A stretch of 64,000 nucleotides of DNA, from positions 124,001-188,000 of the forward strand of contig NZ_JAFVME010000001.1 in assembly GCF_018492665.1 (NCBI RefSeq). Direction: 5' to 3'. The notes under the pieces were generated by a model. The model was not told where the DNA came from. It was given only the letters and a program-made list of their open reading frames with translations, and searched no databases. Positions 43,113 through 54,000 of the stretch are shown here, piece after piece (position 1 is the stretch's first letter; each line of letters starts with the position of its first letter). The position numbers and the translations under genes were made by a program. Origin of the DNA: Pedobacter sp. B4-66 (GTDB lineage Bacteria; Bacteroidota; Bacteroidia; Sphingobacteriales; Sphingobacteriaceae).

Positions 43113-43177
43113 TTTAAGTGATTCTAGTTAAAATTTAGTAATTTGTTCATTGTATATGGTTATTAAATTTGGTACTA

Positions 43178-45244
43178 TTATTTGGCAGCAGCACTAGTAT
43201 AAAGAAGCTTGAATGTTGATTCATCAGCCTCCAGCACATCGGTTTCATTTCCGTTTTCTTTGGCAAACTTTACGTCTATAATTCCTGTAGATCGTGGGGA
43301 TACCTTTACAGAAGAATGATGAGTATGCATTACGTACTTGTAATTTCCGTCTTTGTCAGTAAACAAATCGCCGTGCCCTGTTCCATTATATTTCAGCTTT
43401 TCTCTACTTACAATTGGACTGCCGGCATATTTTTTCCACGGTCCTAGAGGGGAATTTGATGTGGCATAACCTACTGCATAATCCTTATTTCGAAAGTCGT
43501 TTGCAGAATAGATCATGTAATAAAGATTTTTATGTTTTATTACTGTTGGCCCTTCCGTAACTGGCCAATCTGTTTTCTCTGTATTTTCCCATGGTAGCTC
43601 TCCGCTGATACATTCTTTGGTGGTTTGTTGTATTACATCTGAAAGATCAGCCTTCATTTCTGAAACAAAAATCCTATTGCCTTCTTTAAGTTTCACATGA
43701 TACATGTACGTTTTACCATCAGTATCAAAAAACACAAAAGGATCAATCTGTTTCCCAATGCCCGACAGAGATTTTATCTGTTCCTGCTTAAAGGGGCCAA
43801 GTGGACTATCACTTTTTGCTATGGCTATTTGTTCATCAGCAGTATATGCCATGTAGTAGTTGTTTTTATGCTTATAGACTTGCGGGGCCCAAAAGCCCTT
43901 GCTACCAAAAGATTCTCCCTTTACAAGAGCTAATCCGTTGTTTTTACCAACAGGTCCTTTCCAGCTTTTTAAATCTGATGATTCGTAAACCTCAAATCCC
44001 TTATCACTGCTTGTACCATAGAGATAGTAAGTACCATTGTCCAAAAATATAGTAGGATCGGCAAGTGCTATTGGATCTTGCACCAGACGCCCTTTTATCA
44101 TCCAGATTTCAGATTGGTTGGAATAAGCATTTGTACTGGTTACTGCAACTATGGTATTATCATTTAAAACAGTTACACTACTCCATAAGCACGATTTGTT
44201 TGCCGGAATAATAAAAGGCGTAGATTTTCTATTAAAATTACGAGCCTGATCATCTCCAACAACCACCTTCATGTCTGCAAATTTCATTTCATTGGTACGC
44301 CCTTCGGTACCTTGATAAGAAAGTATGGTTTCTCCGGTTTTTAATTGCCTTAAATAAGGCGCACCTGCATAGATTTTGTCTTCAATTTTATCGGCCAATG
44401 CATAGCTTCGGTTAGTACTATTGGCATCTACTGTACTTGCCCAATTGTCTTTTATAGAATTTCTGATGATGTAAGGTTTAAAAGCATCAAAGCCATTGTC
44501 TTCTATAGCAAATACGATTTCCTTTCCATTATTAAGCAATAAAGGCACAGGCATACCATCCCGCTTCCCTGCCCTGAAACTTACAATTTCAGGCTTTTTA
44601 GTCCATGTTAAACCGTTGTCATTGGAACGCAGCATAGAGATATTTTGCTCGTCAGAATTGAGATAATCTCCTTCGTTAGCAAAATATAGCTGAACCTCTC
44701 CATCAGGCAATTGTATTGCAGATGGTTCCCAACATCCGTTCTTAAATTCATAACCGGCTTCATAAAGCAGCTCCTCATCTTTCCAGGTTAATCCGCCATC
44801 ATAGCTTTTCTTGGTACGGATACCGAACTTTCTAGAAGGAGAGATATCGTAAGGTCTTGGATTATAGCAAGCAAGCAAAGAATGATCTTTCAACTCCAAT
44901 ATATCCGGCACTGACATATTGATTCCATCAGCACGCTGGGCAACAGAAACAGGTGCCGACCAGGTAGCTCCAAGATCAGTGCTTTTTACGCTGACAATAT
45001 TTCCACTTGCCTCATAAATGGCTAATAACGATTGATCGTGCAATTGAATCATCCTTGCATACCCACAATACCTTTCGCCGGCGGCAGATGATGAAACCTT
45101 TTTCAAGGTGCTATAATCCCATTCGACATGACTATTGACAGATATTTTTTGCGGAGCAACAACCGTTTCATTCTTTTTACCACATCCAAAAGATAAAAAT
45201 AGGCAGAACTGTGCTGCCGCGAAAACTTGAATCACAACTCTCAT
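43178..45244 (-). CDS. Two-propeller glycoside hydrolase: sialidase/GH93-like N-terminal plus GH43 C-terminal
   Basis: This 688-residue lipoprotein (lipobox SFG-C, Cys21) combines two beta-propellers. Residues about 35-385 have three Asp-box repeats (STDLGATW, SYDGGLTW, SNDNGLTW) and a WEPSAIQLPDGEVQLYF strand, as in the sialidase/GH93 superfamily. GH93 enzymes are exo-alpha-1,5-arabinanases. Residues about 390-680 form a five-bladed GH43 domain with base Asp in LADPTIF, the pKa-modulating Asp in IDPFVFFD and acid Glu in VTEGPTVIK. The start ATG overlaps the upstream GH43 stop by 4 bases (45241-45244), so the two are co-translated. Surface or periplasmic release of arabinose is inferred. Confidence 0.85.
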   Translation of the reverse strand: MRVVIQVFAAAQFCLFLSFGCGKKNETVVAPQKISVNSHVEWDYSTLKKVSSSAAGERYCGYARMIQLHDQSLLAIYEASGNIVSVKSTDLGATWSAPVSVAQRADGINMSVPDILELKDHSLLACYNPRPYDISPSRKFGIRTKKSYDGGLTWKDEELLYEAGYEFKNGCWEPSAIQLPDGEVQLYFANEGDYLNSDEQNISMLRSNDNGLTWTKKPEIVSFRAGKRDGMPVPLLLNNGKEIVFAIEDNGFDAFKPYIIRNSIKDNWASTVDANSTNRSYALADKIEDKIYAGAPYLRQLKTGETILSYQGTEGRTNEMKFADMKVVVGDDQARNFNRKSTPFIIPANKSCLWSSVTVLNDNTIVAVTSTNAYSNQSEIWMIKGRLVQDPIALADPTIFLDNGTYYLYGTSSDKGFEVYESSDLKSWKGPVGKNNGLALVKGESFGSKGFWAPQVYKHKNNYYMAYTADEQIAIAKSDSPLGPFKQEQIKSLSGIGKQIDPFVFFDTDGKTYMYHVKLKEGNRIFVSEMKADLSDVIQQTTKECISGELPWENTEKTDWPVTEGPTVIKHKNLYYMIYSANDFRNKDYAVGYATSNSPLGPWKKYAGSPIVSREKLKYNGTGHGDLFTDKDGNYKYVMHTHHSSVKVSPRSTGIIDVKFAKENGNETDVLEADESTFKLLYTSAAAK

Positions 45245-46305
45245 TCACCCGATGGTTTTAAGATTGGCGTATTGATTTTTACAGGTTCACCAAAATTTGG
45301 TGTTCCATCGGCATTCCAGGTAAATTTCTGCATCCTAGGACTGCGGTCGTTAGAACATGCTAATCCCCCTCTGGGATTAGCATGATAAAGTATCCAATCT
45401 TCCGTTCCATCGGGTGATTTGAAAAAGCTATTATGACCAGGGCCATAAGCTCCATTTTCTGGTTTTTTAGTAAACACCGGTTTATCTGTTTTTGTCCAAT
45501 CAATCGGTTTCAATGGATCGCCATTATCTTTTAAAGTAATCATCCCCAAAGAATAATCATCGGTCCAGCAACCACTGGCAGAAAAGATAAGAAAAGTTTT
45601 TCCTTTCTGGTTCTTCAGGATTTCAGGACCTTCGTTTACATGAGGCAACCCTATCTTTTCCCAATCATATGTAGGAGTAGAAATCTCGACTCTTGCTGTT
45701 GCCATCTTCCATGGATCATTAGCTAACTGAGCAATATATAATCGCTGCGTATTATCACTAGCTGAAATATGCCCACTCCAGATAATGTAATTTTTACCAT
45801 CACTGGAAAATACAGTAGCATCTATAGCAAAGAAATCAGCATTATTATCCTTTATTTGTCCCTTTACAACCCAGGTACCTTTTGTCGGATCGGCATTGCT
45901 GTTTTCGAGAACAAACATACGCTGGGTAGCTAAATCTCCTGAGGATCCTGCAGTATAATAGATGTACCATTTATTGTTCAGAAAATGTAGTTCCGGTGCC
46001 CATATATTCTTTGAATCTGCTCCCGTAGCTGGTGCCTTATAGGCCACTGTAACCTCTGCCCTATTTAACTGCGAAAGCGTTTTTGTTTTAAGTATAGAAA
46101 CCTGGCTTCCCTGGGTATTCATGTAATAGTAATACCCGTCCTTTTGGATAACCCAAGGATCGGGGCCACTACTCAGCAAGGGATTTGTGAAGGTGGTTAT
46201 AACAGGTGCTGGCTTGTCTATATTCGGTTCAGACTTTTTCTGGCTCTTGCTACAACCAATTACAGCTTGCAATAGTAGAATAACGGTTACACTTCTTAAA
46301 AACAT
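45241..46305 (-). CDS. Glycoside hydrolase family 43, lipoprotein
   Basis: This 354-residue protein has a lipobox (VIG-C, Cys18) and a GH43 five-bladed propeller: base Asp in SSGPDPWVI, an Asp in FAIDATVF, and acid Glu in HVNEGPEIL. The NIWAPELHFLNNKWYIYY strand is typical of the family. GH43 enzymes are inverting alpha-L-arabinofuranosidases, arabinanases or beta-xylosidases. It lies 10 bases after the SusD gene and overlaps the following fusion-hydrolase gene by 4 bases. With that neighbour it makes an arabinose-containing polysaccharide the likely target. Confidence 0.92.
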   Translation of the reverse strand: MFLRSVTVILLLQAVIGCSKSQKKSEPNIDKPAPVITTFTNPLLSSGPDPWVIQKDGYYYYMNTQGSQVSILKTKTLSQLNRAEVTVAYKAPATGADSKNIWAPELHFLNNKWYIYYTAGSSGDLATQRMFVLENSNADPTKGTWVVKGQIKDNNADFFAIDATVFSSDGKNYIIWSGHISASDNTQRLYIAQLANDPWKMATARVEISTPTYDWEKIGLPHVNEGPEILKNQKGKTFLIFSASGCWTDDYSLGMITLKDNGDPLKPIDWTKTDKPVFTKKPENGAYGPGHNSFFKSPDGTEDWILYHANPRGGLACSNDRSPRMQKFTWNADGTPNFGEPVKINTPILKPSGE

Positions 46306-46315
46306 AGTTTTTGAA

Positions 46316-47845
46316 TTAATAATTAGGGTTCTGTGAAAGATTTGTGTTATTATCTACTTCAACCTGAGGCAATGGTAATCTGATATGTTTTCCTACAACA
46401 AAGTTCTTAAAGTCAGGATCGCGTAATGCCACTTTATCTACATTCACTTTAGTATCAAGATCACCCCAACGCTTTAAATCCGCCCATCTAACGCTTTCAC
46501 CACAAAGTTCTAAACTCCTTTCAACCTTCAATCGATCTCTGAATAGATCTTTATCATTTCCAATTGTGGGGTAAGCAGTAGCCAAAGCGGCCATGTTTGC
46601 TCGGGTGCGTACACGGTTTACGTATTGATAAGCATCGGCTGTTTGCCCCAGCTCATTCAATGCTTCAGCATACATTAATAAAACATCGGCATAACGAATC
46701 ACCCTGTTGTTAACCTGATTAAAATAATCTTCATTATTACGCATATAGTCTCTCGAGTATTTTTTGAACCAAGCTTCATCAGCTCCCCATTCCCAACTTC
46801 TGCCATAAATTTTATCGCCAAAATCAGCTTCAAGACCAGGATAGAACAGTGTATATCTTAATCTTGGATCAATTTTATTATCAACAGTTTTTTCTTTTTT
46901 AAACTCATTAACCAACCAGAATCTGGCCTGTCCATCTGACCAACCTATACTTCTTGGCGCAAAAAACTGAGCTCGGTTACTACCCATATTAGAACTTGGC
47001 CCATCACCTTCACCTGTCTTATTTGCATCAGAAAACTGAATTTCAAATACAGACTCTTTGTTGTTTTCGTTTTCTGCCCTGAAGTTATCTTTATAATCAA
47101 CAAGATCATAATAATTTTTTCCGGCACCAGTAACAAGATAATCAAAAGTGGTTTTAGCATCAGACCATTTGTGTTGCTGCATTAATGCTTTACCCAATAG
47201 TGCCTGTGCCGCTCCCTTTGTAGCCCTTCCGGCTTCATCTCCAGTCCACTGCTCAGGCAAATCGGCACTTGCCTCAGAAAGATCCTTTTCTACCTGTGTC
47301 CAAACTTGAGCTAGTGAGCTTTGCTCTGGTAAATCTGTTGGTTTCTGAAGTGTAGTTACTATAGGAAAGTTCTCCCATAATATAGCGGCATAGTAATAGT
47401 AAAATCCTCGCAAAAATTTTGCTTGCGCCAATATCTGCGCTTTCTTCTTAGCATCAGCAAATGGTATATCCGGCACGTAAGTGAGTACCTGATTACATCT
47501 AAAAATTGCCTTATAAGTATCTCTATAGGTCTGTACATTCCCTTCCCAGAAATTATAATTAATGTATTGAAAACGCGTCCAATCGCCTAATTCTATCCAC
47601 GGACTATTGCTCCATCCCTCATCAGAAGTCAGATCAAGTCTGAAATAGATCCATCTATTCCAACCTCCATTTTGAAAAAACATTGCATATGCTGCATTTA
47701 CACCTTTCTGAGCATCACTCTCAGTTTTCCAAAACTGATCGACAGTAAGTGTATTGGGATTATCTTGATTTAACAGATCTTTTTTACAGGAGAACATCAG
47801 TGTCAACCCGACTAATATTATTAATTTTGAAGCTATCTTTTTCAT
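46316..47845 (-). CDS. RagB/SusD family nutrient-uptake outer-membrane lipoprotein
   Basis: This 509-residue protein has a lipoprotein signal peptide (FS-C, Cys20) and the SusD fold: N-terminal QFWKTESDAQKGVNAAY, TPR-like helices (LAQAKFLRGFYYYYAAILWENFP), a central loop region, and the C-terminal signature NRVIRYADVLLMYAEALNELG and ERSLELCGESVRWADLKRWG (conserved R-W-x-D-L-x-R). SusD proteins sit on the cell surface as a lid over SusC and bind the glycan. The gene is 11 bases after its SusC partner and starts the degradative part of the operon. Confidence 0.96.
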   Translation of the reverse strand: MKKIASKLIILVGLTLMFSCKKDLLNQDNPNTLTVDQFWKTESDAQKGVNAAYAMFFQNGGWNRWIYFRLDLTSDEGWSNSPWIELGDWTRFQYINYNFWEGNVQTYRDTYKAIFRCNQVLTYVPDIPFADAKKKAQILAQAKFLRGFYYYYAAILWENFPIVTTLQKPTDLPEQSSLAQVWTQVEKDLSEASADLPEQWTGDEAGRATKGAAQALLGKALMQQHKWSDAKTTFDYLVTGAGKNYYDLVDYKDNFRAENENNKESVFEIQFSDANKTGEGDGPSSNMGSNRAQFFAPRSIGWSDGQARFWLVNEFKKEKTVDNKIDPRLRYTLFYPGLEADFGDKIYGRSWEWGADEAWFKKYSRDYMRNNEDYFNQVNNRVIRYADVLLMYAEALNELGQTADAYQYVNRVRTRANMAALATAYPTIGNDKDLFRDRLKVERSLELCGESVRWADLKRWGDLDTKVNVDKVALRDPDFKNFVVGKHIRLPLPQVEVDNNTNLSQNPNY

Positions 47846-47856
47846 CTTTTGTAGTA

Positions 47857-50800
47857 TTAAAATCCGAAGTTTAAACCAAGTGATACCGTTCTCAAATTAG
47901 GGAATGCTCCATAATCAAATCCCTTTTCAAAAACACTTTTATTGCTAAATTCAGGATCAAGGCCAGTATACTTAGTAATAGTAATCAGGTTTTGTCCAGA
48001 CAATATTACTTTTGCATTATTAAATCCTATTTTCTTAAGTAGACTAGTTGGAATATTATAAGAAATACCGATGTATTTCATTCTTGCAAAACTTCCGTTT
48101 TCCAGCCAACGATCTGTGTCTCCTCTTGAATTAATTGTACTTGCATAATAAGCACGTGGCACATTGGTGTTTGGATTTTCTGGTGTCCATGGCTGTACTC
48201 CTGCACGGTAATTTGAGTTATCAGAAAAGTTATCCATTACACTTCTCGGCCCATTAAATACTTTAGCACCAAAGGAGCCAAACCAATCCATCGAAAACTC
48301 GAAGCCTTTATAGGATGCTCCAAAGTTTAAACCCAATTCATAATCTGCCCATGGACTTCCTACTACCACCCTATCTTTGCTCGTGATCTCTCCATCACCA
48401 TCATTGTCTTTATATCTAATATCGCCTGGTTTAGAAGCCGGTTGAATTACCTTACCATCAGCATTTTTGTAGTTATCAACCTCTTGCTGGTTTTGAAACA
48501 AACCATTAGTCTGCAACACATACCACATACCTATTGGTTGCCCAATTTCGGTAACAGTATTGCCTACAAAAGTCTTATTTTTATTATAGCCCAAACTAAC
48601 CACCTTATTATTGAGTGTAGTTAGATTTGCACTCACATTATATTTAAAATCACCCGAATTTTCGGTGTATGTTGCAGTAAACTCGAAACCTCTGTTTCCA
48701 AGCGTACCCCCATTTACAAATGGATTGCCACCATCATTACCGGTTGAAATGGGTAGCGGATAGCGAATGAGGACTCCTTTAGTTTTAGAGATGAAGTACT
48801 CAGCATTAATGGAAAGCTTATTATTTAAAAAAGCAGCATCAAGACCATAGTTTTGTTGCTTTACTTCTTCCCAATGAAGATCACGGTTAGCCAATTGTAC
48901 CTGCGTTGCTCCCGGCTGAATACTTTGGTTCGGACCCATTGGAATTGTAGAAAAGGTATTCACGAAGGCCATGTATTCATACGGTCCGATATCGCTGCTA
49001 CCTAAAGTCCCATAGTTTGCCCTTACTTTTAAATCATCAATCCATGAGGATTTAAAGAAATCCTCTTTACTGATGCGCCATGCAACCGAAACGGAAGGAA
49101 AGCTACCAAACTTATAATCAGGACCAAAACGGGAAACGCCATCCGTTCTGATAATTGCATTCAGCAAATATTTATCTGCATAACTATATTCAAGTCGTCC
49201 AAAATAAGAGATCAAATCTGTACGATGTCTAAACCCTCCGGTTAAGGATTCGCTTCCTTGATCCAAAACATCAAAATAATGATTATCAGAAGGGTTTACG
49301 AGAATCCCACGTTTTGTTCCCCAGATTTGCGCGTACTTATCTTTCTGATAAGATTGACCACCGATAACAGTAAGGGCATGCTTTCCAAAATCTTTATTAA
49401 ACGTTAATGTATTTTCAATTAGCATCGACGATGATTCTCCTCTGTTTTCATTTAATATAGATGGATCATATGACTGATTAAGTGTCCAGAACCCATCTTT
49501 CTTTAAATAGGTATAATGGTCTCTACTGGTTTCATAACCTAAACTTGTTTTGAATTTCAGAGATTTAAGTAACTGCAGTTCTGCAAATAAATTACCTCTA
49601 ATCCTCAAGTTCTCATTGATCCGGTCTTCCAGATTGGCAATAGCGAGAGGGTTAGTTCCGAATGTGCGTGCCTTAGCTTCGTCTCCATAACCATATCCCC
49701 CGGAGTGACTGGGATCGTAAACGGGAATAGTTGGCAACATACGTATTACATCAATGATAGGATTGCCTGACATCTCATTAACTTTGGCATTGCTAATAGC
49801 AAGATTTTCTCCTATGGTAAAAATACCTTTGGTTCCTTTAGTATTAACCCTAAAATTTACTCTATCAAAATCCGTACTTATTACTGTTCCTTTATTTCCA
49901 AAATAACCTCCCGATACGTAATAGGTCGCATCTTTAGTTCCCCCAGAAAAGCTCATATTATAATCCTGTATATTTCCGGTTCTAAATGCCACATCCTGCC
50001 AGTCAGTATTGGTATTTAGATCTAGACTCTGTCGGTTAACCCCAGCATTATCGTAGGCCATAAAGTTCAATCTTGCAAATTCTTCAGTACCCGCAACATC
50101 ATATCTTGGGATGGTCTGCAAACTACTCTTTCCAGAAAACTCTATTTTCATTGGACCTTGCGAACCCTTTTTTGTAGTAATAATAATTACACCATTTGCG
50201 GCCCTTGAACCATAAATAGCTGCTGCTGAAGCATCTTTAAGAATTTGAATAGACTCAATATCCGCAGGATTAAAATCTCTATTGGCACTGGTTATCAACC
50301 CATCAACTACATAAAGAGGTACATTGTCGCCAAAGTTTTTTAATCCTCTGATCTGTATCTGGGCCTCAGAACCAGGCTGTCCTGCTGCTCTTACCTTAAT
50401 ACCGGTAGCCAGCCCCTGTAAAGATTCTGCAACGGTAGTCCCCTGTCTTTTCTGAACATCAGCTGCTTTTACCACAGAGATTGCTCCAGTAAGGTCTTTC
50501 TTTTTCTGCGTTCCATAACCAACAACTACTACCTCATTTAAATCTGAAGCAAATTCGATTAAGGATACATTAACGGTAGATCTGCTCTTAACTACAACCT
50601 CTTGAGTTGTATAACCGATGTAAGAAAACACCAGAACTGCACTTCCGGCGTCTGGAACTGAAATGGTATAAACACCATTTTCATTCGTGGTGGTAGAGGT
50701 GGACGTTCCCTTTACCTGCACCCCAACACCTATTAATGGTCCTGACTTATCAGATACCGTTCCGGTTACATTACTCTGAGCAAACACAGTTTGACAACAG

Positions 50801-50874
50801 AGGATAAATAATGAACTAAGAATAAAGCAGAGCTTTAACTCTTTGCTAAAGTGTAATTTTTTTTTCATGCTCAT
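47857..50874 (-). CDS. SusC/RagA family TonB-dependent outer-membrane transporter
   Basis: This 1005-residue protein starts at ATG 50874; the ATG two codons later (50868) is equally possible. After a signal peptide come a carboxypeptidase-regulatory-like domain (about 35-110, GTVSDKSGPLIGVGV), a TonB-plug signature (NEVVVVGYGTQKKKDLTGAIS at about 113-133, with QIQIRGLKNFGDNVPLYVVDG further on), and a 22-strand barrel ending in LRTVSLGLNFGF. It imports oligosaccharides into the periplasm with the SusD lid. It diverges from the hybrid two-component regulator across 201 bases, the standard layout of a regulated polysaccharide utilisation locus. Confidence 0.97.
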   Translation of the reverse strand: MSMKKKLHFSKELKLCFILSSLFILCCQTVFAQSNVTGTVSDKSGPLIGVGVQVKGTSTSTTTNENGVYTISVPDAGSAVLVFSYIGYTTQEVVVKSRSTVNVSLIEFASDLNEVVVVGYGTQKKKDLTGAISVVKAADVQKRQGTTVAESLQGLATGIKVRAAGQPGSEAQIQIRGLKNFGDNVPLYVVDGLITSANRDFNPADIESIQILKDASAAAIYGSRAANGVIIITTKKGSQGPMKIEFSGKSSLQTIPRYDVAGTEEFARLNFMAYDNAGVNRQSLDLNTNTDWQDVAFRTGNIQDYNMSFSGGTKDATYYVSGGYFGNKGTVISTDFDRVNFRVNTKGTKGIFTIGENLAISNAKVNEMSGNPIIDVIRMLPTIPVYDPSHSGGYGYGDEAKARTFGTNPLAIANLEDRINENLRIRGNLFAELQLLKSLKFKTSLGYETSRDHYTYLKKDGFWTLNQSYDPSILNENRGESSSMLIENTLTFNKDFGKHALTVIGGQSYQKDKYAQIWGTKRGILVNPSDNHYFDVLDQGSESLTGGFRHRTDLISYFGRLEYSYADKYLLNAIIRTDGVSRFGPDYKFGSFPSVSVAWRISKEDFFKSSWIDDLKVRANYGTLGSSDIGPYEYMAFVNTFSTIPMGPNQSIQPGATQVQLANRDLHWEEVKQQNYGLDAAFLNNKLSINAEYFISKTKGVLIRYPLPISTGNDGGNPFVNGGTLGNRGFEFTATYTENSGDFKYNVSANLTTLNNKVVSLGYNKNKTFVGNTVTEIGQPIGMWYVLQTNGLFQNQQEVDNYKNADGKVIQPASKPGDIRYKDNDGDGEITSKDRVVVGSPWADYELGLNFGASYKGFEFSMDWFGSFGAKVFNGPRSVMDNFSDNSNYRAGVQPWTPENPNTNVPRAYYASTINSRGDTDRWLENGSFARMKYIGISYNIPTSLLKKIGFNNAKVILSGQNLITITKYTGLDPEFSNKSVFEKGFDYGAFPNLRTVSLGLNFGF

Positions 50875-50947
50875 TTGTTATTTATATTTGGTTGGTTCAA
50901 TTCACTGCATAGCGCCACGAATTGTTATGCTAATTGAGGAATTAACA

Positions 50948-50966
50948 TTTGATCTTACTGATCAAA
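50948..50966. promoter_or_regulatory. Inverted repeat in the SusC/regulator intergenic region
   Basis: TTTGATC (50948-50954) and GATCAAA (50960-50966) form a perfect 7-bp dyad around TTACT, 74 bases before the SusC start and 110 bases before the regulator. Its position fits an operator. AraC-type output domains more often use direct repeats, so the link to the hybrid regulator is tentative. Confidence 0.35.
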
Positions 50967-51075
50967 CATTGTTCAATTTGTCTCAAATGGCACTAGAATA
51001 ATAGGAATAGGGAATTTAGATTCCTTATTGCCAATTTTTTCGATCTATCTTTATATTAACCAATATTAAATAGCC

Positions 51076-54000
51076 TTGAACAAATTTTTATTGATATTAT
51101 CCTTACTCATGGGTATGCTGGTTTCAGCATTCTCACAATCGTATACCTTCAGACATTATCAAGTCGAAAACGGTTTGTCTTATAATTCTGTGATCTGCAG
51201 TTTACAGGATAGAAAAGGATTCTTATGGTTTGGAACTAAAGACGGTCTGAACAGATTTGATGGTTACACGTTTAAAATCTTTAGAAATGACCCCGACAAC
51301 CCTAAGAGCATTGGTAATAATTTTATACATAGCTTGTACGAGGATAAGAATGAGAACATTTGGGTAGGCACGCTACTTGGTTTATATAAATACAATCCTT
51401 TAAATGAAAGCTTTGACCTTATTGCCGCAACAAAAAACAGAGATATAAGAGACATTAGGCTAGATAGTAAAGGCAATATCTGGTACATTGCCGGGCTAAT
51501 GCTCTGCAAGTATAATGAACAAACCAAAAAGTTAAATACTTTTGAATCAAGAGTACATTCTGGGGCTACATCATTAAGTATTAGTGCAAACGACGAGGTG
51601 TGGGTTTCAACAACTGATGGCTTTATCCAAAAATATAACGACGTAAAGGATACGTTTGAAAGCTATAATGTGTTTAGCAACTCCAAACCGACCATCTCTG
51701 CCTGGATAGAGAAACTCTATGATACAGGAAAAGGTTTCTTTTTAATTGGAACATCTAATCAAGGTGTAAAATCTTTTGATACCAGCACAGTAACTTACAA
51801 GGATATTTTAGTTGCAAACTCAGATCAAACTGCTATTTATGCAAGAGATTTTATTGCTAAAAATGATGATGAATATTGGATAGCTACAGAATCCGGTTTA
51901 TTCATTTACAATGTAAAAACAGGCAAGTACAGAAATCTGCGCAACCAGTTTAACGATCCGTATTCAATTTCGGACAATGCAGTATATACTTTAGCCAAAG
52001 ATAAAGAAGGTGGAATATGGGCTGGGACTTATTTTGGCGGTGTAAACTACTATCCTAATCAATACATTTCCTTCGAAAAATTTTTCCCGCAAGGTGGAAG
52101 CAATACTTTAAGCGGATATGCTGTTAGAGAAATCTGTAATGACAAAGAAGGTAACATCTGGATTGGCACTGAAGATGGCGGGTTAAATAAACTAAATCAT
52201 AAAACTGGTCATTTTGAACATTTTAGACCTACAGGAGATAAGACGAGTGTTTCACATACAAACATTCACGGGTTACTTGTTGTAGATGATGAGCTTTGGA
52301 TTGGTACTTTTGAGCGTGGTCTGGACGTGATGAATATAAAAACTTCGAAGGTTATCAGACATTATAGTGCCGGGCATGCCCCAAATGAATTGAAAAGCAA
52401 TTTTATTGAAAGTCTGCTTAAAACCCGGTCAGGCGAAATTTTGGTGGGCACCTCATTTGGCTTGTACCGCTATAATAGAACACACAATGATTTCACCTTG
52501 TTAAATGAAGTACCTGGAAATCTACACTATTCAAATTTGATTGAAGATAACCAAGGCACTATTTGGGCGAGTTCCTTACGAGATGGATTATACTTTTATA
52601 ATCCGAAACAGAGAACCTCTGGCTATTATAAACACGAAGAAAACAACAAAAAAAGTTTAAGTTCTAATGCCGTAAATAGCACGTTTGTAGATGCAAAAGG
52701 GGGATTATGGGTGGCCACAGAGAATGGTTTAAACCAGTTCAACGAAAAGGAAAGAAACTTTAAAAGATATAACAGCAAAAGCGGCTTTTTAAGTAATGTA
52801 TTTTATAAAATTCTCGAAGACCGAAATGAAAATCTTTGGATAAGTACCTCAAGAGGTCTTGTATGCTTTAACCCTGCCTCCAATCAAATTAAATCATACA
52901 CTAAGGCTAATGGACTACTGAGCGACCAATTCAATTATAGTTCTGCATTTAAAGACACTACCGGAAAAATGTATTTTGGCAGTGTAAAGGGGTTAATTAG
53001 TTACTTCCCAGACCAGTTCAGACAGAATAATTTTGTCTCACCGGTTTACATTACCGGCTTTCAGATTTATAATAAAGAAATTGAAATTAATAAAAAGGAT
53101 TCTCCTCTAAGTCGCTCCATTAACTTTACAGACCAGATTGAGCTGGCTCATGATCAATCCACTTTTAGCATAGACTTTGCCGCCTTGGGTTACACTGCAC
53201 CGGAGATGACAGAGTATACCTTTAAAATGGAAGGGCTAGATAAAAGCTGGACTTATTTAAAAACTAACAGGAAGGTATATTTTACAAACTTGTTTCCGGG
53301 CACTTATGTATTCAAATTAAAAGCCACAAACAGCAGTGGTGTATGGAGCAACAAAGTTACCGAGCTAAAAATCATTATAAAACCTCCCCTATGGGCTAGC
53401 CCACTTGCTTTTTTATTTTATGCTGTAATAATTGCAATTGGGATATATTATGCTATCCGCTATTATCATCAGCGCATAAGCAATAAGAATAAACGTAAAA
53501 TTGAGTTATGGGAATCAAAAAAAGAGAAAGAACTGTATCATGCTAAGATTGAGTTTTTCACCTATGTTACTCACGAGATTCGTACCCCATTAACCTTAAT
53601 TAAAGGCCCCTTAGAGGAAGTAATGAAAAAAGCTGAGGAAATACCTGCTATTACAGACGACCTGGTAATAATGAGAAAGAATACCAATAGGTTAATTGAG
53701 CTAACAGACCAACTACTGGACTTCAGAAAAACAGAGATTAAAGGCTTTAATCTCAATTTCGTAAACATTAACGTAAGCAGGTTATTGGAAGAAAACTACT
53801 TAAGGTATAAATCTGCTATGGAACAAAGGGGGCTTAGGTTAACTGTTCATTTACCGGAGAAACCACTTTATGCTTATGCAGATCCTGAAGCCCTAAATAA
53901 AACACTAAGTAATTTGATTGACAACGCAGTAAAATATTCTTCAGGTCAGATTGCAATTACCTTAAAATCAGATATAGATATATTTAAAATCGAAGTAAAA

